Positions 24,438 through 39,400 of a stretch of 64,000 nt of DNA are shown here, piece after piece. Under the pieces are notes generated by a model that was given only the letters and a program-made list of their open reading frames with translations, did no database searches and was not told the DNA's origin. A program made the translations under genes and the position numbers. The stretch lies in contig WIXG01000064.1 in NCBI GenBank assembly GCA_009869945.1, positions 211,418 through 275,417 on the forward strand, read 5' to 3'. Every line of letters starts with the position of its first letter. Position 1 is the stretch's first letter. The DNA comes from Mesaphorura yosii (Eukaryota; Arthropoda; Collembola; Poduromorpha; Tullbergiidae).

Positions 24438-27400
24438 GTAATGGACATTCATTTACACGATTGTTTATGATGCAATTAATTGGTTTGTAGTGTTTCAGCT
24501 ATCCCAATCAATATGTACTAGGCTTATCGTAAAGTTCGCATTCTACATGAAAATTCTAAATTTTGTACTGGCTTTGAGCTGTTCAACAGAAGCACCAATA
24601 CAATGCAATGAAACGGCATCGCAATCACTTGTTCGTCCGCAGTGGAAAGTGGAATGCACTAAACCGCTTGTAGCCAACCGGAAGTTCAAGTCAAGTTCAA
24701 GATGGCAGTATTGGTGTATTAGGCATTCACTCGCTAGTGTAGTAGTTCTCAAATGAAGGAACGATCAATGCTGAATGATGATTCAGTTAAATCTAAAAAC
24801 TAAAACAGATGTAAAATTTAATTTTAGGGCCAGGCTCTTGTCAAGTTCGCTGTTTCGTATCAAGAAAGTTGTCTCCTCTGTTCATATGTGTTCCACGAGC
24901 AGCTAATTAGCTTTCAAGTCGAAGAAAATGAGGCAGATAATTTGCAATTGCTCACTTCCACGATTAGCCAAGTTGAGATGGAGAATTATTAAGAAATGCC
25001 AATAGGCGACTTTCTATCCAGGTGGCATCAACCAATTTGACTTTAGCAGTGAACAATTTTTGCGAAAATGCCATTTGAGCACCTTATCGAGGCAATTTAT
25101 TCGCATGTTGTTGTTTTTAGAAACAGCTTCCAGTGAAATCGCTCTCGAAGTGCAATTTAATCCTCTAAAAAAACAAACTGCTTCTGAGAAGTTTGTTGCT
25201 TATCACGATGAATGAATGGCTTCTGCCATTGTGAGAAAATAATACAGTCAGACGACACGCTGAATGCTATTATAATTTGCAATTTCCCAAAACTCATGTG
25301 AAATACTCCGTAGCACTTGCGCCCTGCGCGATTATCAAATGTTTGTCTGGTGTCCAATTTCGAGATTCTGAAGTTGCGATTCTTTCCAAACTTTGTTCTT
25401 TTTACAAGGCGGAGGCTACCTGATTGAAGTTGAAATGAATGTCAAGTGAAGGTTATTGTCAGTTGCTTTTCGTTCATACTTATCCAGACAACCGTCTGAT
25501 AGTCTAGATTCCAGCCGACACACAATAGACAATAGAGATTGCAATACCAGCTTAAGCGGGAGCCTCTCTGAATCTTTCTACCGTCATTTTAAGCTCTTGT
25601 GATTGGTTGTTGTTGAAGGATTGTTTTCTCACATCAAGCCACGCATACTGACCTGACCAGACTTTATATTTTATCATCGCACGATTTCTGGCTTTTGCAA
25701 ATATTGTTGCCAACTGCCGGTTTGCATTCTTGAGTCTCTCACTCATTAAAAAGCAATTATCAGCACGCAAACTCACGCAAAATGCATGTCATTAATTCAT
25801 GGTAAATGGCAGACAGACCGGCTCCACAAACATGACGTCAACTCACTTTTGTACTGACAGTGACAGGGCCCAGTTGCGTGTCAGCATTGCATGCGCGAAA
25901 AGTCTGCATCATCCACCACAAAATTGCAAAGATGCAAACATGACAGACAAGTGAAACTAGACCATCGGCTAACATAGGCCAAAAAGGGCGAATTAACAAA
26001 ATGCAAAGTGTTGTTGGACAGTGGATTCTGGGTAGCTGGCAGGAAAAAACACAATTATCTTCAGAAAATTGCCACAAAGGATGCATACAAGAGATATGGC
26101 AAATCACATTTTTATTTATGCGTGATCTCATCCATTCTTATCATCGCAGAGGGTGTACACCAGACCATAAATAATAAGAATTTATAATGATAATGATTGG
26201 TAGAATTCTGTCAGTAAAGTGTCTCAGAAAAAACTGCAATGTGAATTGTGGCCATGGAATGGCATAACAGACATACTACGATAGAACGGTATAATCTTGT
26301 TTTGCAGGTGTTCACACATTTAATATTTAATAACTCATAAGGATGGCTGCTTGTGCGAATTTATTAGATTCGAAGCCGATGTGGCTGTTTAGTTTACGAG
26401 CAAGTTCTAGAAGTTGATTAAGGACGTGCAGGACGATGATGAAATCGCTTATGTGATGCTGAACAACGGCTTGATCTTGAATCGAGCGTGTTTTCCAAGT
26501 TATTGTTGCTGCACACCTTCGTCTTTGGTGGTCTGATCCGCGTCAGGCGGACGAATATCAATAGGAAAGACGTGGGCAAAGCTATTGTTATTGATTAATC
26601 TTGGTGACCTCGGATTGAGTATTTGTCGGTTGCAATTTATGCATGCAAATAAGGTGTACAAGGCCAAGGTTAATAAATCTGCAGAGATTTCACGTAGAAA
26701 TTAACGATTCATGAAAGTTTGCGATGGAATCTGAAATGAGAGAGGAGAGTGGCAGATGGCAGAGTCCATCCTATCGTGGAAACATGGGCTTGAGTCCGCT
26801 TGGGCTGCTGTCTCTTACTCCTTGTATTCTGTTTATTTTGAATACAAATTGTATGATTCACATGACTTTGTTTCTGAATGAGAGAAAGGTCACCTTCACC
26901 GGTCACCTCTAAATGCACTCCACTTTCCATTTCTAATACTCCACCAGCTGCGAGTTGGCATTGGCACTGACCAAGCTAACCTAGAAACAATTCTGCACTT
27001 TTTGTTTCGTCTCTGCTTGTTTTTGTTGGAACTTCCATATTTAGCACACTCCCAGTGTTTTTGCAATCTTGGTACTTTTTTGTATCGCAAAACTTTACAA
27101 TTCATAACGCTCGAAGCTAAACCAAGCAGGGATTCGTCTCAAGCTGTGTGATGCGCGGGCTGCTCTGATGTGCTGTTAATTACATAATTATACATATTGC
27201 CAACGAGCGTAATGCAAATCAGGATGCTCAGCAAAAAACTGGAGTGAAAAAGTGGGCAGAGTAGACGTGCGCTTTGCCAGTTTACCAGGTCCAGTTTGTC
27301 ACATGTTCCAAGCGAGAAGACAGGTTTTTATTTTTGTTTATAATTTGATCTTGAAACTTGAACAAGAACTGACGTAAATGTTATGTAAAATTTTTGCCTG

Positions 27401-30400
27401 TGCTAGCGTAAAGTAACACTGAAGTAACTGATATGTTCGTTATTGCACAAACCTCATAAAAATAGTAGACTTCGAGTTGAGTTGAGTTATCTCTTTCAAT
27501 CCGTTTGGCTCTGATGTTAAGCATCACATGCAAATTATGATAAAGAGCGAGTTATGAGCAACGACATTGTACAAAGACTCGACTCGCAGTCGCCGCTCGG
27601 CAGTGGATGGAATGTTATAACGCGTTGACAACATCAAGCACTGAAATCTTAGACATCCAGACTCCTGATGTAATGTGACAACTTGACAAGTTGGCTTCTT
27701 TTTCTTTTGAACTCACGTAGACGTAGATGCGGCCAGTGGTTACGCTGAAACTTTCCATGATGATTCATAAGTGGAAGATTTCATGGAGCATGTAAATTGT
27801 ATCTGCATAATGTTGGTCAGGGTCACAGTCACGGTTGAAGTATCTCCTGAGTTTTTATGATGTTAGTGTGGCATCCGACTATCTAGCAACGTGTGGTTTT
27901 GTCGGTAGTTTATCGCATGGAAATGGATGTTATTGTCGTCCGTTAATGGAATTATGCAACATAAATTCGCCATCCGCCAGGGCAAATCCAGAACCCCTGG
28001 TGCATGCATGAAGATGGCCCTGACTGGTCGGATCACCAAATCTCTTGTGCATTCATACATTCACGTATTCATGCAACCAACCTTAACGGGAAATTTTTCT
28101 CCAAAATTGCATCATAAACCATGATCTCAATATGAGCCCCTGCCGTAAACCTACTTTATCACTGCCTTTTCTTTGCTTTTTGCAGGAGAAAGGTGTTGCT
28201 GTTCCTCACATCATCTCGGATGCGCCGTCGTATTTCATTCCACCATCTGAAGTAAGTTCCAACGTTTATGGTCAGATTTGATATGAGATATGTAACACAC
28301 TTTGCGTTTGCCTTGCCTTCAAGCTTTTTTCATCCTCGCCATGAGCCATGTCTTAACGAATTCTTTTTATGCGCTCTTCATCTTCAGATAAAATGATTTC
28401 CACCGGGTGCCTGATACCTGGGATTACCTTGCCGCTGCAAAATGATTAAATTGCTACGGATAAACACGCCAAAGTTTATGATGCCTTTCCTTTCCCCCCT
28501 TTTCTCGCTCTACTTAAACCTCTTCCTGTGCTTGGATGTTCATTTATCGGCGCTTCAGCTTCAGCCTCAGAGCGTGGCAGTTTTGGAGCTTGGGAGCTTT
28601 TAGGCGTGAAATGAACATTACATTGCAAAATTAGGTTACTCGGTGCATTCTACCTTGATCGACTGAACGAAGGATCACTAGCTGGCTCAGTGCCATGACC
28701 ATCAGTTCAGGCTTCGAGCACCCGCTTATTTCCATAAGTGCATGAAATTACTTTCCTAGAAAAAGACGTTCGAGATAAAGTCAACTGCTTCTTAACAAAG
28801 ACTTTAGTGAGTGTGAGCATGTTATTTTTACATTGGAAGAGAATAAAAATCCTTGAGCTTGGGCTTGGCATTAAACAACACTTGAAGAAGTTGCACTTTT
28901 TGTTTTCGTATCATTTTCTATATTTTTTGTTAACCTTGCCATGATTCTTTCTTCTCTTCTCATTTGCTCTGTATTTTTTCAACCATCCAACCGTGTTACC
29001 CTCATCATTATCGTCACAGGAGTCGAGTACTCTTGTAGAGTGTTGAGTAGACTAATATATCCCAAGAAACATTCGTAAGCATTCGTGCCTTGTAACACAT
29101 ATCCCAAGCCTTGATAAACTAATTTACCGTTTTTTCTTACTGTCATGTTGGGGCTGTATCAATTTTTATGTCAGTGTGCCACTATTCTTCTTCATAAATT
29201 TTTTTACTATAAAAATCGTTATAATCTCACTCAGCTCCGAGAGCTCCCAGCTCTGGTTTGACATTTCCATGGTCCGTTAAAATCAAGCTGGCTTTGCATG
29301 ACTCTCATCACTCGAGCAGTGTGAGTCAGGAAGTAAACATAGCGTCATGAGCAATAGCTGCAGATAGTTGCTTAATCAGAAATGCAAGCAAGAGCTACCC
29401 ACTGATTAATTAGCAGGGCTGGCATTAATGTTTTCAATGGATACGTTGTAGTTATGTTCTGGGTGTTCTCAGCTTCAGCTTTTTACGCTCAGCTTTTTGG
29501 TACCTCGTCCTGCAAGCTGCAAGCCTTTCTATCTTCACCATTCTCCACAGGAAGCCCATTTCCCTGGGAGTCGGTCCACCACTTCTGATGTTGCACTTGA
29601 TAATTGTTTTGCTGTGCCCGGTTTTTCTTCAGACCTGAAACAAAGGGTCAGGTCCAGCGTAAAGACTGTACCCTTCAAAAACCCAGGGACTGCTGCCCGG
29701 GCAGGCCAGTGCACAATGCTGATTTACATCTTTTACATTGAGGAAGGGATACAATTACTCGACAACAATCATCTGACTTCGTGCAAGGAACGGAATAAAT
29801 TGTCCCTTGCTTGATGCTACTGCCCATCATGCGTACATTTGTGCAAGACGCGCTCAGCTCAGGAGTGAACCTGTTCGATTTGTGGCAGGCCCATGACAGT
29901 TGCGTCGAGTGAGCCTTTTTAACGTGCACACAGTGCACAGCACCAAGCGCAGGTGCCTTGAAATGAAAATGAAATCTGAACTAACCTAGGCTACAAGGGT
30001 TTGCTTTAATATTTGTTCACGCAGATGTAACAGCCATTACGTCGTCCCTGGAAAAATTGATATGATAATGGATTTCAAGCTACAAGTGTAGCCCAGCAGC
30101 AGTTACGTAATAGCAAGAACTTCATTCTCATAATCCTGCGTATTTAAGACAGGCACCGTTCCTCGCACTGAACTGTGGCTGTCACTGAGCGCGTACGATT
30201 TGTCCGATTATTCTCCTGCTCTGCCAGATTCCCTCAATAAACAATGACCTTCCACATACAGTGCGTAAAGTTGAAATAGGCCATTCAAATTTTTGGCGAT
30301 TTCATGAAGAAAAGTTGACAAGTCGATGCTATATGTATGGCGGTATGTATGTATGTAACCAATTCGAATTGTTGGCCAATGTGTTCCAGACAGTCTGCCA

Positions 30401-33400
30401 ACTGACGTTCAGGTCCAAATTTGCTTGAATGCGCAGGACACGGATTTATTACTGGCCTCCTTGAATAATTTGCGTTTCGTCCGTTCATTTAACTTACGTT
30501 TTTCGCCGTAGTTTTCTTGGTTTTTCAAGTAGTTTTGCACAGTTTTCTTGATCTCTTCACGTTTCGAGCAATTGCGGAGATGCTGTGACCGACATCGGCT
30601 AAAGTTTGCATTTGAGTAGCCTCAGTCAGCGTTAGCTTTTTGCCGCGTCCCATGGTTCACCAAATTTCGCCAAAGTTGGCCTTAACTTGTTCATAGACTC
30701 ATTAAAAATACAAATATTTCCAACATGTTGCCAGCTGTGTACTTTAGCGGTAGCTGGCACCATTTTCTGAACATAGGCTATTCCAGCTTGACAAAATTCA
30801 AGGACCATTTTGTTCCTTTGTGTACCGCATCGCAGCATGTATGTTCCTGATCGGGCTTTCATTGTGTCATTTAATTGCGGAGACCAATGAACAATTGTTT
30901 CCTATCTCCCCCTCCCAAATCTCAACTGCTTTACCATGTTATCTCGACTTCTTTAGGGTGAGCTATTTCAACTTTATGCACTGTAAGTGTCAAATGTAAT
31001 GAGAAAGGTTAAATTCGAAGCAGCGGTGGAGTAACTGTGAGCACAAATTCTTACAAACAAGAAACCACACGTCGAAACCAACGTAACCACGTCGATGTCG
31101 GGATCGGGAAAAGAAGTCTTGTCGTTGCCAGCTTTTGCTATATGACAAATGCAACTACAGTTGCAAACCATTGTTACTGCGTTTCGTGGCCCGTAAAATA
31201 TTAGACTTCAGAATTGATTGGTAAAATCATGTTGGGAAGCCCACAAACTTGACAGTGAATGTGAAAGCAAATTCGTTCTCAGATCACCAGGCTCATTTTG
31301 CTCTTAGCTGTTAATGCAGTACAATGATAAATGTGAAGCGAAAATGAGTCTCGAGTGCTCTGTTATTATTTTGAGAAATTGTAAAATGTGGGGCAACAGT
31401 TTTAAGTTACGAGCAGGCAAGCACATGTAGAAATTATTTCTGCTTACAGCAATGCTGCACGGGCATTTGTTCTACATCTGATTTCACATTTTTGAAGTTA
31501 ATTGAGACTGCAGACAGATGACTATCTTTTTCAATGCAATGTAGTAAGGCTTAGTGCGTTCGAGCCAAGCATCTGTAAAGATTTCGTGGGCAGAAACACG
31601 CGAATTTTGCCAGCATTTATATATTCGCAGATGTAAGTAATCAAATGGGCGGTTGAAAGCGAATCCATAAATCCACAGTTTGTTAAAGCTGTAATTATGG
31701 CCTGTAGCCTGCACGTAATGAGAATGAAAATTAATTACCAGATTGAAACCGACATGAAGGAGGAAATTAGTGAGGCGAAATAGGAGTATTGATTCACGGA
31801 ATTGTTGTTAGAACTTGAATGAGTTTAGTTAGAAGTAATTGTCCTTGCCTTCCTTCCTTAGACTGAACAAGACAGAGTCGAATACATTTGGGATGAAGGT
31901 AGCAAATAACAAGAGGTTTTGTTTACCATTAAATGTTTAATGAGCGATTCTCGCCTTGCAAGTTCCACGAAGCTCCAGCTTAGGATATGATCGTAGAATT
32001 TCGACGTGGTAAGTATTTGAAATTTTCGAATCCGCCATTTATTAAGAAACTGGTTTCATGATTCTAGGAAATTGATAGACACACTTGGCCACCTGTTGCA
32101 ACTAAACTAATTGGTAAACTACCATTTAAAAGATTACGATGATGTGCATTGATCGTCAAAAGTCTCGTATCTTAAAGTGTATTGCAATCGGACAAGGATG
32201 AATTGCGTGTGTCGAATTTCCCTGATCTCGAAAATTGTTTTTCTCAGGAATCAAAATGATTCAGTGCATGCAAAATCAAGTAAACAGATAACAATGGCAG
32301 TCTTCGACTTTGTTCTGTGCCTGTTTGCTCAACATCTCAATGCGTCTCGTGTAACTCTGAGCGTGAAATTGCCGCTGTTTGTGTTATTGCAGTTTATTGA
32401 GACAATCATTCACTGTAATGAGGCAAAATGTAACAAAGGAAATTGGTTTCAGTTGCAGCACAAAATACAGCATACAGTCGTGTTTTTGTGAGCATGTTCC
32501 TTAGCAATTTGAAACAACAAAGCTCACGACGACGAAAGAGATTTGCTACTGCTGCATGCGTCTGTTTGCACATTCAGTTCAAGGTAAATCGTAACTTTTT
32601 ATTGGTCGAATAGTTCATCAATCCATGCAAATTACAACTAAGGTCTTTTGCAAGCAAAATAGTTTTTATCAGTGCATGCAAAAACACAGACAAAATGAGT
32701 TACGAGCATGTGACTTATTTTCATGGGTCGTCGCAGAAATAATTTACTTTTGCGATATTTTCATATGGAAATCACACAGCGTAAAGTGCTAGCTGTAGGA
32801 ATGTAATACCCAATAAGTTGCAAAGAGCGTTCGTGATTCTAAGTTGGGCATGAAACCAGCAAGCCACCGTAGAATTATATCACGCGTATAGATTAGCATA
32901 TGCTAATCTACACGCGATCTCTGTGCTCGGTACTTTGTATCCAGTATCAAGTATTAACCATCACCATTTGCCGCATATTTACGAAGCTGAAGCAAAACTG
33001 AATTGAAGTACATTTGCAATTAAGTCTACGTCACTCGACCTTGACCCAGAGACGACAGTCGCTGCTGCTATGCTGCGTCGACTCGACTTGTTTGCTCAAC
33101 GTGAATCATGGCAACATGAATAGACAGACACCAGCAGTGTGGCATCGATGGCATGTTTCAACCCTTCCTCCCCTCAACATTATGCTTAATCAACCATTTA
33201 GCATTCCAGCCAAATCACACTCTTCTCTATTCAAAGTCACTTCTGAAATGTAGCTCTGCGCTTCACCTGATCGATGTCACCTTCCATTAGAATTGTATAT
33301 AATTTTTACTGATCATTGGCGATAGGACAATCACCATCTTTGATTTGCGTCTGTATTCTTGAGTTTCCAGTTCGTATTTGTCAAAAAATGGACAACTTAA

Positions 33401-36400
33401 ATCCAGACGTAATGTCTGTTTCAAGATTATGTTCATTTAATGAAGAATGCGATTAATTATAGTGATGTCTTAATTAATTTCAGTATGTGCTACCAAGCAT
33501 AATCAGATCTTCGCCTCCCGCAAGCCAAAGGTTTGATGATTCGATTACGGAAGCTCCTGCAGCCGGCAATGCACCAGATTCCCCCAAGCACTCAATCATA
33601 ATCAGTTCAGACGGCGACTCCTCTTCGGCGGAAACATCCTTCAGGAACAAAATGGTGAGTGATCTTGCTTGTTTTCAATTGCTTTATACAAAGAGCGTGC
33701 TGACGCTGATTAGGATTTTCAAAGACTCTTGTTGTGTCTTACCATTTTGTTAGAGGCATATACATCCATAATTTGAAAACTTGTCCATCATTGCAATTCA
33801 GACTAGGTGCTCATGTTTTTGTCACTCTTCAGCCTAAAATTGATTTACAGCCATTAATTAATTTATTATTCTGTGCGTGTAGCTGACACTTTTGGTGTTT
33901 GCTGATTATAATATTTGGCAGACGCATGGCGCATGATACACAACACTACTTCTGTGCACTGTGTCAAGATCATCTTATGCAACCAGACAAGACAGGCTGA
34001 GACAGTTGAATTCAAATCCACGTACCGACTGTGGCGTCATTGTCATATTTACTATTGGCCATACCACACATCCTGCTCATTGATACCTCTTCTACCGCCT
34101 GAGTGGATGCTAATAAGCTGTTTGAAGTGTGTGTGCTAATTATGTAGGTTTTTAGCAATTAATCAGCTTTCGCAGGCGTGCACGAGAGATGGACTGCGAG
34201 TGCGGCTGCCCAGAATAGCAATTCGTATGCAAATTGAGTAAACAATTGATGTACTCGCTAATTTGTATTTGTACATTGTGCAAGAAACGCTAAAATATTC
34301 CTACATCCCGATAGGACCCAGAAGCCAAAGTGAATTAGAGCCATATGGTTTCCTTCTGGCTGCTGTTAATAGATATGATGTAAACATTGACGCACAAGTG
34401 TGCAAATAGCAACGGCAAGAGAAAGAAGTTTCCAGGCTCAGGTTTTGTGCCAATTTTTTATTTGTCAAAATGTTAAATGTGAATCGGTGATACGCTTGAT
34501 CTGCAGTGAAGGTCAATCATGTCCAAGAACAGCTTTCTACTTTCATGTGTCCCCAGATGCTGGTGCCTTGCTTGAACTGCACGTCTTGAGTATTGATGTC
34601 GGCCGTTTGCGAAATGCGAACGTCCAGCCTATTTTTCTCAGCTCTTGTGACTCACCTTTGACACTGGAATGAAAACAACATGATACACACACGCAAACGT
34701 TCACGACACGGCATGATAATTATCACTGCATTTGCACATGTGACTGGAGTTTCTTTAGTGTCGTGGTCGTGGTCAGATAAGACCAGCACCATTGCAATTA
34801 ACATTACATCACTGTGGCCAGGGAAGGTTAGAATGAATGATGCAAGTTTCATCAAGGTTACGTTACATTGCCAGAAAATACCAGCAGGATCGAACCTGAT
34901 TGGCACTTGAACTTTGGTGATACGGTCTAAGATTTGATTGACAGCAGTTTACGTTCAGGCTGATCTTGTCTTTTTCAAGGCAGAGAACCGCTGCAGTGAA
35001 ACTAAAATCGTTAAATTGACGAGAACTTGAAGTCTGCAAAAGAATTTTAAATTATATGTCGTCTGGGAAGACCCTCCACAGAAGAGGAAACTTCTAGAGC
35101 TAAGAATGACAAAATTCGGCCATGCAATGTCATATCTTATCTCATGGCACATATAAAAGTAAATAAGCTGGGCAAGATAGCATTTCAATGCAATGACAGC
35201 CGCATAAATAAATGCCATGAGTAACAAACCGAAGTATTTTTGTATTCGAAAACAAAAATTGACTTATTATTCAATGCATCTGGCGTATTCGGAGCGGATG
35301 TAAATATCCATCCGTACTATTAAACCAGACTCAAGCTCGAGTCCTTAGAAAACTTCCAGACTCAAATATAAAGTCTGGGCTTGGCTTAATTAATCATGTG
35401 CTGCGGTTGCAACTTTCAGATCGGCCTTGGATCTCGCTCGCTCGTTTGTGGTGCGGGATTTTCAATTGGAAAGTTTACCTTTACGTCATCACCTCAACTG
35501 ATTCGATCGATGCATGTGTACAGGAAATCTTTGAAGTACACCACAATCGAGAAGCCCAAAAGAACAATACAGTGTTTGTGACAAACTTGTTTTCAATTTT
35601 CCAGTGCCTGAATCATTCCAAGTGCGGTTTTCTGTTAACCTAAGCTCAAGTGAATTTATGAATCATGATACGGTTTTGTTTACGTATACTGACTGAGTAC
35701 ATACTGGGCTGGGATTCGCATTCCTCCATGGGGCATGCAAAATGCTAATTAACGAGTAAACACCGCATGGCTCACGGTGCTCGCTAGGTTGCGTTTCTGA
35801 AGTGACTAATGAGAATCGGTTTATAAATACCCGAATGTAAATCCAATGGCAATGATAGACCAAGACCACATTTCGAGTGGTGGTGTGATACTGACGGTGA
35901 TTTTTCGTTACTCGATACATCTGCGAATGACGTTAGTTGGTTTTATGATCTATTATTTGCACAAGTAATGCATACTCGTGCTGCAGTGCAAGATTGCAAT
36001 TTTAATGACTTGCGTTATGTTGGCAGGGTGGGAGCTGCCACTGCTGATGCAAATAGCAAATGAGTGTCGGCTGTTGGGTGTCTAGTTGTACTACTGCCGC
36101 GATATGAAACATGTTTATTCGAACGGACAGGAAATCATCTTCTTCCGTTAAAACATCTCCCCATTTCAGATACTCTAAACAAATAGCAGAGAGAGTGCGA
36201 GTGCATGGGCCGTCCTACTTTTACTTCTGCTACACTGCTTGTTTACTTGTACTGTACCTTTCTATTTAAGATTGTGAAGAGATAGGCACGAGAGTTATTT
36301 GAGCCTGTCCTGGATAATGACCGGATTATTAAAGAGCCAGCCCGGTCGCCCATCGCCCTTGTGCTTTGCTCTAATTCTCCGGTGTTCAGAAACTGGAAAC

Positions 36401-39400
36401 GGAACTCGTTTAATTTGACTTAATATCCCCTGTATGCCCATTGCTCATATAATTAAGCAGCAACGAAGCACGCTGTTGGAAATGAATCGAATTGAGACGG
36501 TTTCAGATGATGATCACGATCACAATTTGCATTCACGACACAAACAGCGTGCACGCGCAGGCTTCCAGTGCCTGCATCCGGTTTCACTCGTTTCATTCCA
36601 CCGTGCGCTCCTATCTTTGCGGCGCCTGCCATTTTGTTGTTTTCGTGCTCGCTCACAAGACGTAAACTACAAACTCGGGTTTATGTGCTTTTATCATGAG
36701 ATTAGCTCATTAGCATTGGAAATAAATTCAGATTGGGAAATAAAACTTTTATTTTATTCCGAGGGTTGGCTGGCACTTCTCGTTTTATGAGCGTTGCAGG
36801 ATGGGTTGGACCGTGAATTAAAACATTAGGTGGTAATGTATTTGCAGCGCTGTGGTGGTGAAGCTATTTATACCATGCTGTATGCATTCAACAAATTAAA
36901 TTAACCTCGATTCATTATGTGCTTCACGCTCCTTTCCGCACTCGCTGCTCATTCACTTGAAACTACGACAAGCCATTAATTTTTTACTGCTTCGGGATTT
37001 AAGCTACATTAAAGTCCATTTGTTTTTACATTTGCGGGTTTATGACTCCCGGCAACGCATTAGAAGCAGCCCAGATTCAGAGCTCGATCACAAATGGCAA
37101 GTGGTGGATCTGAGTTCTGACTGGAGTTCTTTGTTCATGCAGCGACTGTGAATAGAACGGAACAAGGAAGTAGAGAGAAAAGAATCCGAAATGGATAGAA
37201 ATTCCCGACCACCCTTAATTCCATTTTCATTATGGCATGGCTTTCGATTCGATTTTTCTGCACTCGTTATTTGCTTTTGAATGGTGCAGCAGCAGCAGCC
37301 GCCTGCCAGATTCTCTTACTCGGCTCGATCGCTGTTTGTGTTCATGTTGCACAATGCAGGCAGGCAGAAATAGGAAAGACACCAGCTTTCACTTTTCCAT
37401 GTGTGCAGGATACAGGCTGTCGCTGTTGCTGAGTAGGGTGAAGGAAGTTAAAAGGATCGTACCATCGAACCAACGGAAAAGGTTGCCGTTTTGCCCAGTA
37501 ACTTTCCGTTGGCATCAAGTATGCGCATTGCAGGCAGGCTTTCTTTGTGCTCGCTGCATTTCCATCCGCACGCTTATTATTAAAAATGTATTTTCGAGCC
37601 AGCAGCAGCACAACAGCAGGGGAAAGATGAAAAGGAAATGAACTGAGGTTGTTTACGACTTTTTCGATATTTTTTATGTTTATTGTCGGGCACTTGAGAA
37701 CCTATTTTTCTGGTTTCGTGTACATGACTGCGGTGGTGCAATCGCGATGAATTCGCTTTCGTATTCACAAGGTATTGAATGTGAATGATGATGAAGATGC
37801 TCTTTCTCTGGTCTTAACAATTGATTCCAGTTAAGCTAATGCCGGTGTGCAAAGGTTAAAAGAAGAATCTCATATCGCCAGTCCGAACTTGGTAAATGGT
37901 TCCATCCAAATTGCGGAAGGCACAGCAGAGCGTAAGAAGATGTTGATAACAAATTAGCAGACTTTGACACGCTGTTTGTTATTCTACCGAGAAACACAAT
38001 AGTGGCATTAGTGCTTTGTCATTTGGGATTCTCAGGAAAATATTGCAACTGAAAAATCCTCATGCATGGGCACTTTTGTTTGTTTGACCGCGCTGCCTTT
38101 CGTCGTGCTTCATTTGTTGTTTGCCTTTCGCTCTGCTCATAAAGTAAAATGGCATGCTTCAACAATGCTGTTGTGTAATTGCAAGATAGCTTGTCTTGAT
38201 AATGCTTGCATTGCTCGGCAAATAACAGCCGGCTGGCTTGACTGCCATTACACGTGCAAATAAGACGACGGGTTTGCTATCGGCCATGGTCAGAGCTCGT
38301 TTGCTCGTCGTTGTTTGCTTTTGCTCGCACTTTCCTCACCACACCAGGCAGCCCATCGATTCATCATGCCTCACAAAAAGTTGACAGAATTCGTGTCTCG
38401 AGTCCGATAATGAACGAGCAGAATTCCAAGTAAGCAGGTAAGCTGAGCCTGAATTCACAAAGAAGAGAGTGCTGATGAATTACGAACCCAATTCCTTTTC
38501 TGCTGTTGAAATAACAGAGAAGTGCAATTCTGAAATGGTTCTTTGCTTTGCTGTTTCGTGCCGTACCGGCCGGCGTTTTGTTGCATATTGCATCAGAATG
38601 GTGTGTGATTCGGTACTTGGATTCGCGAAGGGAGGCATGGAGGAAACTGCTATTGATTTTAGTGGGAAAGTGAGAACCTCATCTTGGAGGAAGCTTGAAT
38701 GCTTGTGATTTTGAAAGAAATCTGTGTGTAGTTCCTACAGAAAATTGCTTTGAGATCGGTTTGAGGTCAGGAAGGTTCACGGTCACTCGCCTTGTTGCAT
38801 ACATGCAATTGCATTTATAATTAGACCGATAATTGCGTCACTGCTGTCTGGTTGTTTACGTGAATATTTCACTGACCTTTTGCTGGGCTGCCAGGTTTTA
38901 TTTCTGGCGAAGGAAAATCGAAAATCGACATAATTGCACGATGGTGAGCAACTTGGCGAGCAGCTGGATTTATTCTAGCCTTGTTGTGTGCCATGAATGT
39001 AACTTCTTTCTCTGTGCAGGATAAAGGTCACCTCTGACAATGGATTCCATTGTCTTAATTTAATAACAGTTGTATGATTGACTGACCTGCTTACTCTTCA
39101 ATTTAACTGACCTATCACGTTGTGCTGACGCTTGTTTTGATATCGAATGGTAGGCAAAACACAGGCAGACTGTGAGGCTCCAATGACAAGACAAAACACC
39201 TACTTACTAATAATACTAAAGTTCATATTTGCTGATAAGAGCAGACGGCAGGTAAAATGCTACGTGGGAGCTAATTGCATTTTGCATGGCCGTATCTGTT
39301 TATGACTATCGAGAGCCTAATCCGGGAACTCGGCATCTTTTTAAGGGCAAAATGCTTCATGAGCCGTAATTACGGTCTCAAGTTGCAGTAAACACTTGAG

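Larger units (their letters stand above)
28252..33483 (+). other. Sestrin intron 2 (holds a transposon relic)
   Basis: About 5.2 kb. It contains the Tc1/Tc3-like relic at 30335-30653, a near-perfect palindrome at 32883-32916 and a possible cassette exon at 29551-29646. Otherwise nothing was recognised. Confidence 0.7.

Noticed and set aside
36434-36790. 118-codon open frame in sestrin intron 3
   Set aside because: No family resemblance and no splice or promoter context. Probably chance.
37237-37641. 134-codon open frame in sestrin intron 3
   Set aside because: It is the longest unassigned frame with an ATG, but composition is irregular (Cys clusters), overlapping frames are open too, no domain is recognisable, and one frame of this length is not surprising in 64 kb read six ways.
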